A stretch of DNA of 53,482 bases from an uncultured Lachnospiraceae bacterium (GTDB lineage Bacteria; Bacillota; Clostridia; Lachnospirales; Lachnospiraceae). The stretch lies in contig CATOOV010000018.1 in assembly GCA_951801955.1 (NCBI GenBank), positions 1 to 53,482 of the forward strand, given 5' to 3'. A program made the position numbers and the translations under genes. Below, one piece after another: positions 7,152 through 17,020 of this stretch (its first letter is position 1; each line of letters starts with the position of its first letter). The notes under the pieces are model-generated. The model did not search any database and was not told the DNA's origin. It worked only from the letters and a program-made list of their open reading frames with translations.

Positions 7152-9530
7152 ATGAATCAAAAAGTATTACGCACCTTAGAATATTATAAAATTATTGACC
7201 TGCTCTGCGAACATGCAACCTCCGCTTCCGGCAAAGAACTTTGCAGAAATTTAACTCCTCGTTCTGACCTGGAGTGGATTCAGCTTGCCCAACAGCAAAC
7301 TGCCGATGCACTGACAAGGATTTATCAAAAAGGTTCCCTGTCCTTTTCTGGAACCCATAATATCAATGCTTCTCTGAAACGGCTGGAAATCGGCGGCGTA
7401 CTTGGCATGGAAGAGCTGCTTCGGATTGCTTCCCAGTTAGAGACAGCGAAACGTGCAAAAACATATTCCCGCAGTGATAGAGAGGATATCAAACCAGATT
7501 CATTGGAAGAATTGTTTTCCCAGATTGAACCTTTGACCCCGCTGCTGGAAGAAATCCGAAGATGTATCGTGTCAGAAGATGAAGTTGCTGACGACGCATC
7601 GGCAAACTTAAAACATATCCGCCGTTCCATATCAAATATCAATGACAAAATCCGCAGCCAAATGAATACCATGCTCAACAGCGCGGATACCCGCACACAT
7701 TTACAAGATACCGTAGTTACCATGCGCAATGGACGTTACTGCCTGCCAGTCAAGGCAGAGGCAAAAGGACGGGTTCCAGGCATGATCCATGACCAGTCCT
7801 CCACAGGCTCTACGCTGTTTATTGAACCAATTGCCGTGGTAAAATTAAATAACGACCTAAAAGAACTTTATCTGAAAGAGCAGGAAGAAATTGAGGTTAT
7901 TCTTGCGAATTTAAGCAGTTTTGCCGCCGAACATATTTTTGCTTTGGAGAACAACTATAAAGTATTGTCAATGTTGGATTTTATTTTTGCCAAAGGTTCT
8001 CTGGCAAAAACTTATAATGGTACTGCGCCTGTATTTAATACAGAAAAACGTATCCGTATTCGAAAAGGGCGCCACCCTCTGTTAGACAAACATAACGTTG
8101 TACCGATTGATATTCATTTGGGGGACACTTTCGACCTTTTGATTGTCACAGGTCCCAATACAGGCGGAAAAACAGTCTCTTTAAAAACGGTAGGACTCTT
8201 TACCCTGATGGGGCAAGCTGGACTGCACATCCCGGCAAATGACCGCTCAGAGCTCTCTGTATTTGAAGAGGTGTTTGCAGATATTGGTGATGAACAGAGT
8301 ATTGAACAGAGCCTTAGTACGTTTTCCTCCCATATGACAAATATTATATCCATACTGAAGCATGCAAACCAAGACTCTTTGGTATTATTTGATGAATTAT
8401 GCGCCGGCACGGATCCCACAGAAGGCGCTGCACTTGCCATTTCTATTTTGTCAAGACTTCACAATTATGGCATCCGTACCATGGCAACCACCCATTACAG
8501 TGAACTTAAAGTTTTTGCCCTTTCCACATCCGGCGTGGAAAACGCCTGCTGTGAGTTTTCTGTGGAAACCCTCAGCCCTACCTATCGGCTTTTAATTGGC
8601 ATTCCAGGTAAAAGTAATGCTTTTGCCATTTCTGGGAAATTAGGTCTGCCCAAAGATATCATTGAGGATGCAAGAAACCGCATGACTGAACAGGATGAAA
8701 ACTTTGAAGACTTGATTTCCAACCTAGAAACAAGCCGTATTACCATTGAAAAAGAACGTCTGGAAGCAGAACAATACAAACAGGAAACACAAGCCTTAAA
8801 ACAAAAACTTCTGGAAAAACAAGAACGACTGGACAGCCAACGGGAAAAAATTCTCCGCCAAGCAAATGAGGAAGCACACAATATATTGCGGGAGGCCAAA
8901 GAAGTCGCTGACCAGACAATCAAAAATTTCCATAAATACGGCACTTCCAACATCAATGTGAAAGAGATGGAGCAGGAACGCAGCAAAGTCCGCAGCAAAA
9001 TGAACAACTTGGAAAAGAATATGTCCTTGAAAACAAAGGAAGCATCCACTGGACATAAAATTCCGAAAAACCTGCGAATCGGAGATTCGGTAAAGGTGCT
9101 GAGCATGAATCTCAAAGGCACTGTGCACACGCTTCCCAATGAAAAGGGGGATTTGTATGTACAAATGGGCATTCTGCGTTCCCTTGTAAACATCCAGGAT
9201 TTAGTGCTGCTGGAAGATACGCCTGCCCTGGGCAATAAGAAAAAATCAACTGGAGCTGGGAAACTAAAAATATCAAAATCTTCCTCTGTTTCTACAGAAA
9301 TTAACCTGATCGGCAAGACAACGGATGAAGCAATTGCCCTTTTGGACAAATATTTGGATGACGCTTATCTGGCTCATCTTCCCTCTGTAAGAATTGTTCA
9401 TGGCAAGGGAACAGGCGCTTTGCGAAAAGCCGTACAAAACCATTTAAAACGCTTAAAATATGTGAAATCCTTCCGTTTAGGGGAATTTGGAGAAGGAGAT
9501 TCCGGCGTCACCATTGCAGAGTTTAAATAA
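7152..9530 (+). CDS. mutS2: MutS2 (endonuclease / ribosome-rescue ATPase)
   Basis: 792 residues, full length. The MutS-type core lacks the mismatch-recognition domain; the Walker A motif GPNTGGKT is at 334-341 and the Walker B/signature region follows (LFDELCAGTDPTEGAAL). A long coiled coil covers about 515-630, and the C-terminal Smr nuclease domain has HGKGTG at 750-755. Known roles of the family are suppression of homologous recombination and, in Bacillus, splitting of collided ribosomes. The ATG follows a weak AAGGAATCAC site. The two-component pair follows 12 bases after its stop, so they may be co-transcribed. Confidence 0.95.
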   Translation: MNQKVLRTLEYYKIIDLLCEHATSASGKELCRNLTPRSDLEWIQLAQQQTADALTRIYQKGSLSFSGTHNINASLKRLEIGGVLGMEELLRIASQLETAKRAKTYSRSDREDIKPDSLEELFSQIEPLTPLLEEIRRCIVSEDEVADDASANLKHIRRSISNINDKIRSQMNTMLNSADTRTHLQDTVVTMRNGRYCLPVKAEAKGRVPGMIHDQSSTGSTLFIEPIAVVKLNNDLKELYLKEQEEIEVILANLSSFAAEHIFALENNYKVLSMLDFIFAKGSLAKTYNGTAPVFNTEKRIRIRKGRHPLLDKHNVVPIDIHLGDTFDLLIVTGPNTGGKTVSLKTVGLFTLMGQAGLHIPANDRSELSVFEEVFADIGDEQSIEQSLSTFSSHMTNIISILKHANQDSLVLFDELCAGTDPTEGAALAISILSRLHNYGIRTMATTHYSELKVFALSTSGVENACCEFSVETLSPTYRLLIGIPGKSNAFAISGKLGLPKDIIEDARNRMTEQDENFEDLISNLETSRITIEKERLEAEQYKQETQALKQKLLEKQERLDSQREKILRQANEEAHNILREAKEVADQTIKNFHKYGTSNINVKEMEQERSKVRSKMNNLEKNMSLKTKEASTGHKIPKNLRIGDSVKVLSMNLKGTVHTLPNEKGDLYVQMGILRSLVNIQDLVLLEDTPALGNKKKSTGAGKLKISKSSSVSTEINLIGKTTDEAIALLDKYLDDAYLAHLPSVRIVHGKGTGALRKAVQNHLKRLKYVKSFRLGEFGEGDSGVTIAEFK

Positions 9531-9542
9531 AAGGAGGTACCC

Positions 9543-10244
9543 ATGGCAGCAAAACAGAAAATTCTTATCGTAGATGATGATATAAATATTGCAGGACTGA
9601 TCTCCCTCTATCTCACCAAAGAGTGTTATGACACTCGGATGGTACACGATGGCGAGGAAGCACTTCAGATATATGAACAATACCAGCCAAACCTGATCTT
9701 GCTTGACCTGATGCTTCCTGGCATCGATGGTTACCAGGTCTGCAGGGAAATCCGAACCAAATCCAATGTTCCAATTATTATGCTGTCCGCCAAAGGAGAG
9801 ATATTTGACAAAGTACTTGGATTAGAACTTGGCGCCGACGACTATATGATCAAACCTTTTGATTCCAAGGAACTTGTAGCGCGCGTAAAAGCAGTACTGC
9901 GCCGTTATCAGCCTGCAAAACAGGAACCTGCCGCTACTGACATCAAATGCGTGGAATATCCCGACCTGATAATTAATCAAAGCAACTATTCTGTACTCTA
10001 CTATGGCAGACCAATTGATATGCCCCCCAAGGAACTGGAGCTTTTGTATTTTCTTGCCTCTTCCCCTAACCAAGTATTTACCAGGGAGCAGCTTTTGGAC
10101 CATATCTGGGGCTATGAATATATTGGAGATACCCGGACCGTAGACGTCCATGTAAAACGGCTTCGGGAAAAAGTTAAAGATCATAAATCTTGGAGCCTTT
10201 CCACCGTCTGGGGTATCGGATATAAATTTGAGGTGAAATCGTGA
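9543..10244 (+). CDS. OmpR/PhoB-family response regulator
   Basis: 233 residues. The receiver domain has the acidic pair D11-D12, phosphoacceptor D55 (LILLDLMLPG) and K104 (YMIKPF). A winged-helix DNA-binding domain covers about 135-230 (TREQLLDHIWGYEY, RTVDVHVKRLREK). A strong AGGAGG site precedes the ATG. Its last four bases overlap the GTG start of the kinase gene, so the two proteins form a cognate pair. All key residues are canonical, unlike the two receivers at 39.5 and 41.5 kb. The signal it answers to is unknown. Confidence 0.95.
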   Translation: MAAKQKILIVDDDINIAGLISLYLTKECYDTRMVHDGEEALQIYEQYQPNLILLDLMLPGIDGYQVCREIRTKSNVPIIMLSAKGEIFDKVLGLELGADDYMIKPFDSKELVARVKAVLRRYQPAKQEPAATDIKCVEYPDLIINQSNYSVLYYGRPIDMPPKELELLYFLASSPNQVFTREQLLDHIWGYEYIGDTRTVDVHVKRLREKVKDHKSWSLSTVWGIGYKFEVKS

Positions 10245-11659
10245 AACGGACCCTATATCTAAAGCTTTTGATCGGATATGCCATATTTGGAATTTTGGGA
10301 TTTCTAGTGATTACCATTTTTACCTCCCAGGTTACTTTGCGCTGTTTAGAAAAAGACGCAATATCCAACCTTTACCGGGAATCCAACCTCCTTGCCGGAA
10401 GCTATGCTTATAATTATTATCAGGGTACTATAACTTTGGAAGATATGGAATCACATTTTCATTCCGTTGGCACTTACCTGGATGCTGAAATCTGGGTGAT
10501 CACAAAAGATGGCACTATTCTTATCAATACTGATGAGGAAACTGTCCCCGATAAAGTAATTCAGAACTTTGATATTTCAACTTTTGGCACCAAATACTAT
10601 CAAACTGGTACATTTTTTAATACATTTTCTGAAAAAACCTTAACCGTTTTTTCCCCCGTCACCATTAATTACAAAATACAAAGTTATTTGCTTATACATA
10701 AACCTGCATCTGACCTAGTTTTTCTGAAAGATAAACTTTTAAACATTGCTTATATAACACTTGCAATCATATTCCTCTTCGGCTTCTTGGTACTTGGACT
10801 ATTTACTTATACCATCTATATGCCTATCCGCAAGATTACCAAAGCTGCAACAGAGTATACAGAGGGAAACTTTGACACTAAAATTAATATTCATTCCAAT
10901 GATGAAATTGGCTACCTTGCCGGTTCTCTCAACTATATGGCAACACAACTATCCACTTTAGAGGAAGCGCAGCGAAAATTTATTGCAAACGTCTCCCACG
11001 ATTTCCGCTCCCCCCTTACCTCCATCAAAGGCTACATTGAGGCAATTATGGATGGAACCATCCCACATGAAATGCAAGATAAATATCTAAATATTATTTT
11101 ATTTGAAACGGAACGTCTGAATAAACTGACAGAAAGTATGCTGGAACTCAACAAATATGGTGCCAAAGGCTCTATGCTGGATATTACTAGTTTTGATATC
11201 AACTATACCATTAAAATGGTAATACAATCCTTTGAAGGCACCTGCAAGAAGAAAAAAATCTCCTTTGAGCTAATTTTGACTGGACAAAAATCCTTTGTCT
11301 CTGCCGATATGAGTAAAATCCAGCAAGTACTCTATAACCTTATAGACAATGCCATCAAATTCAGCCATACGGATTCTTCCATTACGATAGAAACTACAGA
11401 AAAAAATGATAAAGTTTTTATCTCAGTAAAAGACACTGGCATTGGAATACCAAAAGACAGCATTAAGCTTATCTGGGACCGCTTTTATAAGACAGATCTT
11501 TCCAGGGGAAAAGACAAACGGGGCACCGGGTTAGGGCTTGCGATTGTCAAGGAAATCATTTCTGCCCATAACGAAAACATCAATGTCATCAGTACAGAAG
11601 GAGTTGGAACAGAATTTATCTTTACCTTGCCCATGACACGAAAAGAAAAAGAGCTGTAA
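10241..11659 (+). CDS. Sensor histidine kinase
   Basis: 472 residues starting at GTG, overlapping the regulator stop (GTGA). Two membrane helices (about 9-30 and 170-192) flank an extracellular sensor domain of about 140 residues. HAMP, HisKA with phosphoacceptor H253 (SHDFRSPLTSIKGY), and HATPase with N box (NLIDNAIKF), DTGIGIP and GTGLGLAIVK follow. It phosphorylates the regulator just upstream. The sensor domain resembles the dCACHE/PAS-like folds of PhoR/WalK-type kinases only in general; the ligand cannot be read. Confidence 0.93.
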   Translation: MKRTLYLKLLIGYAIFGILGFLVITIFTSQVTLRCLEKDAISNLYRESNLLAGSYAYNYYQGTITLEDMESHFHSVGTYLDAEIWVITKDGTILINTDEETVPDKVIQNFDISTFGTKYYQTGTFFNTFSEKTLTVFSPVTINYKIQSYLLIHKPASDLVFLKDKLLNIAYITLAIIFLFGFLVLGLFTYTIYMPIRKITKAATEYTEGNFDTKINIHSNDEIGYLAGSLNYMATQLSTLEEAQRKFIANVSHDFRSPLTSIKGYIEAIMDGTIPHEMQDKYLNIILFETERLNKLTESMLELNKYGAKGSMLDITSFDINYTIKMVIQSFEGTCKKKKISFELILTGQKSFVSADMSKIQQVLYNLIDNAIKFSHTDSSITIETTEKNDKVFISVKDTGIGIPKDSIKLIWDRFYKTDLSRGKDKRGTGLGLAIVKEIISAHNENINVISTEGVGTEFIFTLPMTRKEKEL

Positions 11660-12024
11660 AAACACTTTTCGTTTCAGTCCATGCTTCACATGCGCCACTG
11701 GCGCATAGCGCCGTCAGATTTCCATGGAAACATGGCTATTTTCCTTAGTGCCCTTTGGCTGCATCGCTCACGGGGTTCAAAACGCCATCGGTGTTCTTGC
11801 TGTTGGGTGTTGGAAGGCTTCCCTAAGAAAAAAGTGTCTTCGACACTTCAGCCCCCTTACCCCATTCTTGTGGAAGGGGGCTGCACATTTTGCCGTGCAT
11901 ACAATTTCGCGTCAAATTAGAAACGATGGGCTTTTGATACACATAGATTTGTTCATGTATCTGTCAGGAAAGCCGACTTGAGTCGAATACCAAGATTCAC
12001 AAACACATCTTGAAGAAACCAGCT
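11660..12024. other. 365-base gap with GC-rich hairpins
   Basis: No supported gene. It contains small palindromes (ATGCGCCACTGGCGCAT near 11690, GTGTCTTCGACAC at 11834-11846) and a perfect 10-bp stem, CAGCCCCCTT/AAGGGGGCTG at 11849-11883. These probably end the histidine kinase transcript, but no clear T-run follows. Confidence 0.5.
11849..11883 (+). terminator. Strong hairpin downstream of the two-component pair
   Basis: CAGCCCCCTT (11849-11858) pairs perfectly with AAGGGGGCTG (11874-11883) across a 15-base loop. It lies between convergent genes. The following CACATTTTG gives only a short T-run, so termination is probable, not certain. Confidence 0.45.
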
Positions 12025-12897
12025 TTATACCGTCACATCCACCACCGCGGCTGCTTCCATTCCTGCACTATCAGACATTGCCATATCCCCTGCAGATGCC
12101 AATGACAAATCAGGTGATACACTTGTCATGCCAAGTTCAGCCTGAATTATCATTTCTACTTGTTGTTCTATTTGTTCTTCGTTCAGTCCTAAAGCCGCGT
12201 CACTAAGTTCCATCTCTACCCCCTCTATGGGCAGATATACCATATTATAATTTGCAGCAGAACTATTTTCTCCACAATCACGCCCCATATTATTTTTATA
12301 TTCCCGATCTGCCTCATCCATTTTCCCTTGTTCTTTCAGTCGATTCATCCTCCGCCTTCTGATCACTTCCTGTTCATGCATTTTTTGTTTATGGGCTTTT
12401 TGGATCTTCTCCATCTTCTCTTTCTGCTCTATGACACGTTTTTTTTGTTGTATCTTGTGCTTCCTCTCAATTTTTTGCTGCTGCTCCTCCCGCTCTTCCC
12501 GTTTGGCATAACGTTTCTGTAATTCTTCTTCTTTCTTCAAATTACGGCTTTTCATTTGTGCACACTGAACCATCCTCCTGGCATGTACAATTGCGTTGGA
12601 AAGCTCTGTCTCATTAAATTGTCCGCTCCCTTTCCATTTCATTAATGAACTCAGTTTTCCCTTTGCCTGAACCAAAACCCTTCCTGCACTTTGTGATTTT
12701 GAGGCAAGCATAAGGGCATTGCGAATTTCTCTCGGATTATAATTTAACTTTTTCTTGGGAAGTTTATTTTTATTATTTGCTTTGACACTGTTTGTATTTT
12801 TCTTGTTGTTACGTGATACATTTATGTTCGCTATTCCTTTAGCAGATGATCCTGCACCACCTGACAATCCTCCAAATTGATAAGATGTTGCTTTCAT
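12025..12897 (-). CDS. Coiled-coil protein of unknown function, Lachnospiraceae type
   Basis: 290 residues, start ATG after AAGGAGGAAAC. The N-terminus is Gly/Asn/Lys-rich. A conserved-looking core (about 48-120) contains KKKLNYNPREI, ASKSQSAGRVLVQAKGK and NAIVHARRM. A long basic/acidic coiled coil (120-205) and an acidic, Ala/Ser-rich C-terminus follow. There is no signal peptide or membrane helix. I do not know a function. I recall similar proteins across Lachnospiraceae, with the same style as the helical proteins at 34-41 kb, so they may belong together. It sits just downstream of the ribosomal superoperon terminator and has its own possible promoter. Confidence 0.7.
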   Translation of the reverse strand: MKATSYQFGGLSGGAGSSAKGIANINVSRNNKKNTNSVKANNKNKLPKKKLNYNPREIRNALMLASKSQSAGRVLVQAKGKLSSLMKWKGSGQFNETELSNAIVHARRMVQCAQMKSRNLKKEEELQKRYAKREEREEQQQKIERKHKIQQKKRVIEQKEKMEKIQKAHKQKMHEQEVIRRRRMNRLKEQGKMDEADREYKNNMGRDCGENSSAANYNMVYLPIEGVEMELSDAALGLNEEQIEQQVEMIIQAELGMTSVSPDLSLASAGDMAMSDSAGMEAAAVVDVTV

Positions 12898-12949
12898 TTT
12901 GTTTCCTCCTTGAAACTAAAACATTTAAAATCTGTGCATACTTTACGAG

Positions 12950-12978
12950 GCTATAATAATTACATCGTCACATAACAA
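12950..12978 (-). promoter_or_regulatory. Possible promoter of the 290-aa coiled-coil gene
   Basis: On the minus strand TTGTTA and TATAGC are 17 bases apart, about 50 bases before the ATG. The match is moderate. Confidence 0.4.
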
Positions 12979-12980
12979 CA

Positions 12981-13029
12981 AAAAATAAACCATGGAAAAG
13001 AATACATTTCAACTATTCTTTCCCATGGT
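12981..13029 (-). terminator. Terminator of the S10-spc-alpha superoperon
   Basis: A 16-bp stem with one wobble pair (12989-13004 with 13014-13029) and a 9-base loop is followed on the minus strand by TTTATTTTTTG. It lies 38 bases after the rplQ stop and closes a transcript of about 18 kb. Confidence 0.85.
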
Positions 13030-13067
13030 CCTATGTTTTACCTGTGGCACAGCCACATTTCCGATTC

Positions 13068-13604
13068 TTATACTAATTCAAGAAGAACTTCTAAAGCGCC
13101 GTCACCTTTACGCTGACCGATTTTAACAATCCTGGTATAACCACCATTACGATCTGCATACTTTGGAGCAATTTCGTCAAAAATCTTGGTTGCAACGTCA
13201 ATTTTCTTGGTGTTTCTCTTCTTTCCTGCATTCTCAGTTGGAACAGATGTCACAGAATACAATACTTTGTTCATCTGGCGTCTAGCATGTAAACGAGAAG
13301 GAAGGTCTTTTTTAATCTTCTTTTCTACTTCATCATATATGGTAACTCTTTTTCCATCCACAACTTCTTTCACTCTCTTGCCATCCTTATCTTTGCGGGC
13401 AACTTTTGCAGTTACGGTTACTTCCTCAAAGTTGTCTTTTTCTCTTACCGCCATGGCAATCAATCCTTCCGCAACCTTGCGGATTTCTTTTGCCTTTGCT
13501 TCTGTTGTGACAATCTTACCATTATACAGTAAAGCCGTTACCTGGTTTCTAATCAGAGCCTTTCTCTGATCTGAAGTTCTGCCTAACTTTCTATACTTTG
13601 CCAT
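13068..13604 (-). CDS. rplQ: 50S ribosomal protein L17
   Basis: 178 residues; start [16 protein letters not shown] after TGGAGG. It is about 50 residues longer than E. coli L17 because of a charged insert (about 70-105, [16 protein letters not shown]), as is usual in Clostridia. It binds 23S rRNA near the peptide exit. Last gene of the superoperon, separated from rpoA by an unusual 239-base gap. Confidence 0.97.
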   Translation of the reverse strand: MAKYRKLGRTSDQRKALIRNQVTALLYNGKIVTTEAKAKEIRKVAEGLIAMAVREKDNFEEVTVTAKVARKDKDGKRVKEVVDGKRVTIYDEVEKKIKKDLPSRLHARRQMNKVLYSVTSVPTENAGKKRNTKKIDVATKIFDEIAPKYADRNGGYTRIVKIGQRKGDGALEVLLELV

Positions 13605-13799
13605 TTTATAATCCTCCATTTGTGGAATATCCGGCAATGCCTTTTGGTCTTATTTACCGAATACTATTTCTTGTATTATGCCACTCATTGAGGCAATATT
13701 TTCATTTTAGAAAATATACAGGGCTTCGCCTTTTGGTCTTACAAACCCTGCCATCTATGAGTTTCAATCGGACTACTCCTCTCCTGATCCTGGCGGAAC

Positions 13800-13826
13800 C
13801 CAAACGAACAATAGCAGTTCGTTTGG
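13800..13826 (-). repeat. Hairpin in the rpoA-rplQ gap
   Basis: CCAAACGAAC and GTTCGTTTGG form a perfect 10-bp stem with a 7-base loop, 17 bases after the rpoA stop. The motif GAGGAGTAGTCC occurs on both sides of it (the end of rpoA and again near 13770-13785), so the hairpin may have arrived with a short duplication. CCTTTTGGTCTTA also occurs twice in the gap. Possibly an mRNA stabiliser or attenuator between rpoA and rplQ. Confidence 0.45.
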
Positions 13827-13843
13827 TATCACCCATGCTTGGA

Positions 13844-14803
13844 CTACTCCTCACCTGGGTTTAACTGCAGTCCTAATTCTTTTAATTTTGCTAATACTTC
13901 TTCCAGAGATTTTCTTCCAAGATTACGAACCTTCATCATATCTTCCGGCGTTCTATTGGTCAACTCTTCAACCGTGTTAATACCTGCACGTTTCAGGCAG
14001 TTGTATGACCGAACAGACAATTCCAGTTCGTCAATGTTCATCTCAAGAACTTTTTCTTTTGCATTATCTTCTTTCTCAATCATGACTTCTGCTGTCCTAG
14101 CATTTTCAGATAAGTCAATGAAAAGATTTAAATGCTCACTTAATACTTTTGCGGCAAGACTTACCGCCTCGTCTGGTTCCAAAGTACCATTTGTATACAC
14201 ATCCAGAGTAAGCTTATCATAATCTGTAATCTGCCCTACACGTGTATTTTCAATCGTAAGATTTACACGTTCGATTGGTGTATAAATGGAATCAATTGCA
14301 ATCACGCCAATCGGCACATCTTCACTCTTGTTCTTATCAGCGCTTACGTAACCTCTTCCCCTGGTAATGGTCAGCTCCATATAAAGCCTGGAATCTGCCC
14401 CGCCATTTAAATGGGCAATTACCAAATCTGGGTTCAATACCTGAATATCCGGGTCAACCTGGATATCCGCTGCTGTAACTACGCCTTCGCCTTCAAATTC
14501 AATGTAAGCAACTTTAGACTCGTTTGTTGGGCTGGTGTTTTTTAATGCCAGATTCTTGATGTTCATAATAATTTCAGTTACATCTTCCTTGACGCCTGGA
14601 ATAGAACTGAATTCATGCAAAACACCTTCGATTTTTACCTGGCTGACTGCTGCGCCTGGCAGAGAAGAAAGCATAATCCTTCTCAATGAATTGCCAAGTG
14701 TAGTACCATAGCCTCTTTCAAGTGGTTCTACGACAAATCGGCCGTACTTTTTGTCTTCTGAAATTTGAGCAATTTCAATTTTCGGTTTTTCAAAATCGAA
14801 CAC
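13844..14803 (-). CDS. rpoA: RNA polymerase alpha subunit
   Basis: 319 residues. N-terminal dimerisation domain (RYGTT-type motif [21 protein letters not shown] at about 32-52, abbreviated by its key GNSLRRIML) and the C-terminal DNA/activator-binding domain ([29 protein letters not shown]). Essential transcription subunit. A GGAGG site precedes the ATG. It follows rpsD by 41 bases, as in most Firmicutes. Confidence 0.98.
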   Translation of the reverse strand: MFDFEKPKIEIAQISEDKKYGRFVVEPLERGYGTTLGNSLRRIMLSSLPGAAVSQVKIEGVLHEFSSIPGVKEDVTEIIMNIKNLALKNTSPTNESKVAYIEFEGEGVVTAADIQVDPDIQVLNPDLVIAHLNGGADSRLYMELTITRGRGYVSADKNKSEDVPIGVIAIDSIYTPIERVNLTIENTRVGQITDYDKLTLDVYTNGTLEPDEAVSLAAKVLSEHLNLFIDLSENARTAEVMIEKEDNAKEKVLEMNIDELELSVRSYNCLKRAGINTVEELTNRTPEDMMKVRNLGRKSLEEVLAKLKELGLQLNPGEE

Positions 14804-14844
14804 TACAAAGTCCCTCCTTTTCGGGTATCGTTGCTTGTCACTTA

Positions 14845-15438
14845 TTATTTAGAATATAACTCGACGATAAGCATTTCATCAACAGGAACATCAATAGCTT
14901 CTCTGTTCGGTAACTCCTTTACTGTACCTTTCAAATTCTCCTGGTCAGCGTCTAACCATTCTGGTACTAATCTTCCAGCAGTAACCTCAAGGATATCCTT
15001 GTATCTCTGGGAACCTTTGCACTTTTCCTTGATTTCGATGGTATCACCAGCTTTTACCAAATAAGATGGAATATTTACCTGTTTACCATTTACCAATACA
15101 TGCTTATGGTCAACAATCTGTCTCGCTTCTTTTCTGGTTCTTGCCAAACCTAAACGAAATACAACATTATCCAATCTGCTTTCCAGAATAATCATCAGGT
15201 TTTCACCTGTCATCCCTTTCATTCTGTCTGCTTTCAAATAATAGTTATGGAAAGGTTTTTCCAATACGCCATAAATAAATTTTGCTTTCTGCTTTTCTCT
15301 TAACTGCAGACCGTACTCAGATACCTTTCTGTTTGCTCTCTTTAACTGTCTGTTGGATTTTTTATCTATTCCCAAATATATGGGATCTAAACCAAGAGAT
15401 CTGCATCTCTTAAGAACTGGAACTCTATTTACTGCCAT
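14845..15438 (-). CDS. rpsD: 30S ribosomal protein S4
   Basis: 197 residues; starts [16 protein letters not shown] and has the S4 RNA-binding fold at about 88-150 ([20 protein letters not shown]). Primary binder of 16S rRNA and, in many bacteria, feedback regulator of its operon. It starts 20 bases after rpsK. Unlike rpsD in Bacillus subtilis, which is elsewhere, it lies inside the alpha operon here. No zinc-binding cysteines at the N-terminus, so a zinc-free form. Confidence 0.97.
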   Translation of the reverse strand: MAVNRVPVLKRCRSLGLDPIYLGIDKKSNRQLKRANRKVSEYGLQLREKQKAKFIYGVLEKPFHNYYLKADRMKGMTGENLMIILESRLDNVVFRLGLARTRKEARQIVDHKHVLVNGKQVNIPSYLVKAGDTIEIKEKCKGSQRYKDILEVTAGRLVPEWLDADQENLKGTVKELPNREAIDVPVDEMLIVELYSK

Positions 15439-15458
15439 CTTAACCTATCCCTCCTCAA

Positions 15459-15854
15459 TTAGACTCTTCTGCGTTTTGGTGGACGACAACCGTTGTGAGG
15501 CACTGGAGTAACGTCTTTGATACTAGTTACTTCAAGACCACATGCCTGAAGCGCACGAATTGCTGCTTCACGTCCTGAACCTGGACCTTTTACCATAACG
15601 TCTACTGTTTTTAAACCATGAATAAGAGCTGCCTTTGTAGCAGTTTCTGCTGCCATCTGTGCAGCATAGGGAGTAGATTTCCTTGAACCTCTAAAACCAA
15701 GACCGCCTGCACTTGCCCATGATAAGGCATTTCCTTCAGCATCTGTAATAGTTACGATTGTATTGTTAAAAGATGACTGAATGTGCGCCTGTCCCCGTTC
15801 AACGTTTTTCTTTACGCGCTTTTTTGTCACTTTTTTTGCAGTGTTTTTCGCCAT
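15459..15854 (-). CDS. rpsK: 30S ribosomal protein S11
   Basis: 131 residues, with the basic N-terminal tail ([17 protein letters not shown]) and the core [29 protein letters not shown] and C-terminal [11 protein letters not shown]. It sits on the 30S platform. The 121-base gap to rpsM includes a short segment resembling the 121-bp repeat found upstream of rpsH. Confidence 0.97.
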   Translation of the reverse strand: MAKNTAKKVTKKRVKKNVERGQAHIQSSFNNTIVTITDAEGNALSWASAGGLGFRGSRKSTPYAAQMAAETATKAALIHGLKTVDVMVKGPGSGREAAIRALQACGLEVTSIKDVTPVPHNGCRPPKRRRV

Positions 15855-15975
15855 TTCTAAACTAACCTACTTTCTTCTTATTTATCAATTATCTTGTTAC
15901 GATGTTATTATCCTATATAGTTATTCTGTTCACCAACCTCAAGCTACGCTTGACAGCTTGCTTTCGCTAAGTGCT

Positions 15976-16344
15976 CTACTTTTTCTTATTAGCAACCGTT
16001 CTCTTCGGACCTTTTCTAGTTCTTGCGTTTGTCTTTGTCTTCTGTCCGCGAACCGGAAGCCCTTTTCTATGGCGGATTCCGCGATAACATCCAATTTCTT
16101 GTAATCTTTTAATGTTCAGAGCGATTTCTCTTCGCAAATCGCCTTCTACCGTTTGTGTCTCATCAATCACTTCACTGATTCTCTTTACTTCTTCGTCTGT
16201 TAAATCTCTTACACGAGTATCAGGATTTACTTTTGCTTCCTTCAAAATACGGTTGGAACTTACTCTGCCGATACCGTAAATATAAGTCAGTCCTATCTCT
16301 ACACGTTTTTCTCTTGGTAAATCTACACCTGCAATACGAGCCAT
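15976..16344 (-). CDS. rpsM: 30S ribosomal protein S13
   Basis: 122 residues. The ATG at 16344 ([20 protein letters not shown]) follows GGAGGTGT; the frame is open further upstream but without homology. The Lys/Arg-rich tail ([15 protein letters not shown]) contacts tRNA. It is preceded by an unusually long 402-base untranslated gap after rpmJ. Confidence 0.97.
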   Translation of the reverse strand: MARIAGVDLPREKRVEIGLTYIYGIGRVSSNRILKEAKVNPDTRVRDLTDEEVKRISEVIDETQTVEGDLRREIALNIKRLQEIGCYRGIRHRKGLPVRGQKTKTNARTRKGPKRTVANKKK

Positions 16345-16746
16345 GTGTGTTGTACACCTCCATAAAATTTTTGTTCCCACTGGCAACCACCAAAACAGGG
16401 GGTAAGCTCAAGCTCTTCCAGCCCTTGTTGTGTTACAAGTTTTTACCCCACTGCTTATTGCGGGGCTTTTTCCAGAATAGAAATTACTTCTATACTGATC
16501 AGATCCTAAAATCTTGTTAGCAGAATCTGCAACGGAATCCGCCAGACTCGTCGACCATATACAGCTACGGTTGCTCGTCCTGAAATGTGTGTATACTGTC
16601 ATACTCGCCTTCTCTGCACTGTTCTATCCCTGTTCCCTCGGTATCAAAAAACAGGCATACCGCCGTACACGCTGGTTATTATGAATAGCAAGAACAACTC
16701 TGCCGAGCGTCTCACTACAGCCGCACATAAAAATCTCACAAACAGC
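16345..16746 (-). other. 402-base non-coding gap between rpmJ and rpsM
   Basis: Relatives usually have much less here. I see no gene: short open frames lack ribosome sites and any family resemblance. On the minus strand it has GC-rich segments (AAAAGCCCCGC...GTGGGGTAAAAAC) and may fold. Its position directly before rpsM, with rpsD in the same operon, makes an S4-responsive leader possible. That is speculation; no known leader motif was recognised. Confidence 0.4.
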
Positions 16747-16860
16747 TTAGCCTTGTCTCTGTTTGTGCTTCGGATTCTCACAGATTACTCTGATACTGCC
16801 TTTTCTCTTAATAATCTTGCATTTCTCACAAATAGGTTTTACTGATGATCTTACCTTCAC
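16747..16860 (-). CDS. rpmJ: 50S ribosomal protein L36
   Basis: 37 residues starting at GTG after GAAAGGAGGG. The sequence reads [18 protein letters not shown] and continues to [11 protein letters not shown], with the Cys-Cys-Cys-His zinc ribbon intact, i.e. the C+ form. First gene of the distal transcript, which has its own promoter at 16959-16987. Confidence 0.96.
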   Translation of the reverse strand: MKVRSSVKPICEKCKIIKRKGSIRVICENPKHKQRQG

Positions 16861-16928
16861 AGCAATCCCTCCTTTCTGTTGCCCATAGGCACTTCCTAAG
16901 CCTGATTTTACGCAGATAACCACGTAAA

Positions 16929-16950
16929 AACGCTATGCTCCAAAAGCGTT
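16929..16950 (-). promoter_or_regulatory. Leader hairpin of rpmJ
   Basis: AACGCT and AGCGTT pair across a 10-base loop in the first bases of the transcript from the rpmJ promoter. Probably a 5' stabilising or regulatory stem; function not shown. Confidence 0.4.
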
Positions 16951-16958
16951 CAGCCCAC

Positions 16959-16987
16959 ATTATAGCACACCTTGTTCATTATTTCAA
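16959..16987 (-). promoter_or_regulatory. Promoter of rpmJ-rpsM-rpsK-rpsD-rpoA-rplQ
   Basis: On the minus strand TTGAAA and a perfect TATAAT are 17 bases apart, starting transcription near 16952. It lies directly downstream of the sigma-factor gene and restores expression of the alpha genes independently of it. Confidence 0.82.
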
Positions 16988-17020
16988 GCATTTCCTATAT
17001 TAATTATTTGAGTGATACAA

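Noticed and set aside
11681-11981. Two overlapping plus-strand reading frames after the histidine kinase
   Set aside because: Composition is that of hairpin-rich spacer DNA; there are no ribosome sites or recognisable motifs.
16408-16602. Minus-strand reading frame of 64 codons in the rpmJ-rpsM gap
   Set aside because: No ribosome site, and the composition is unlike the neighbouring genes.
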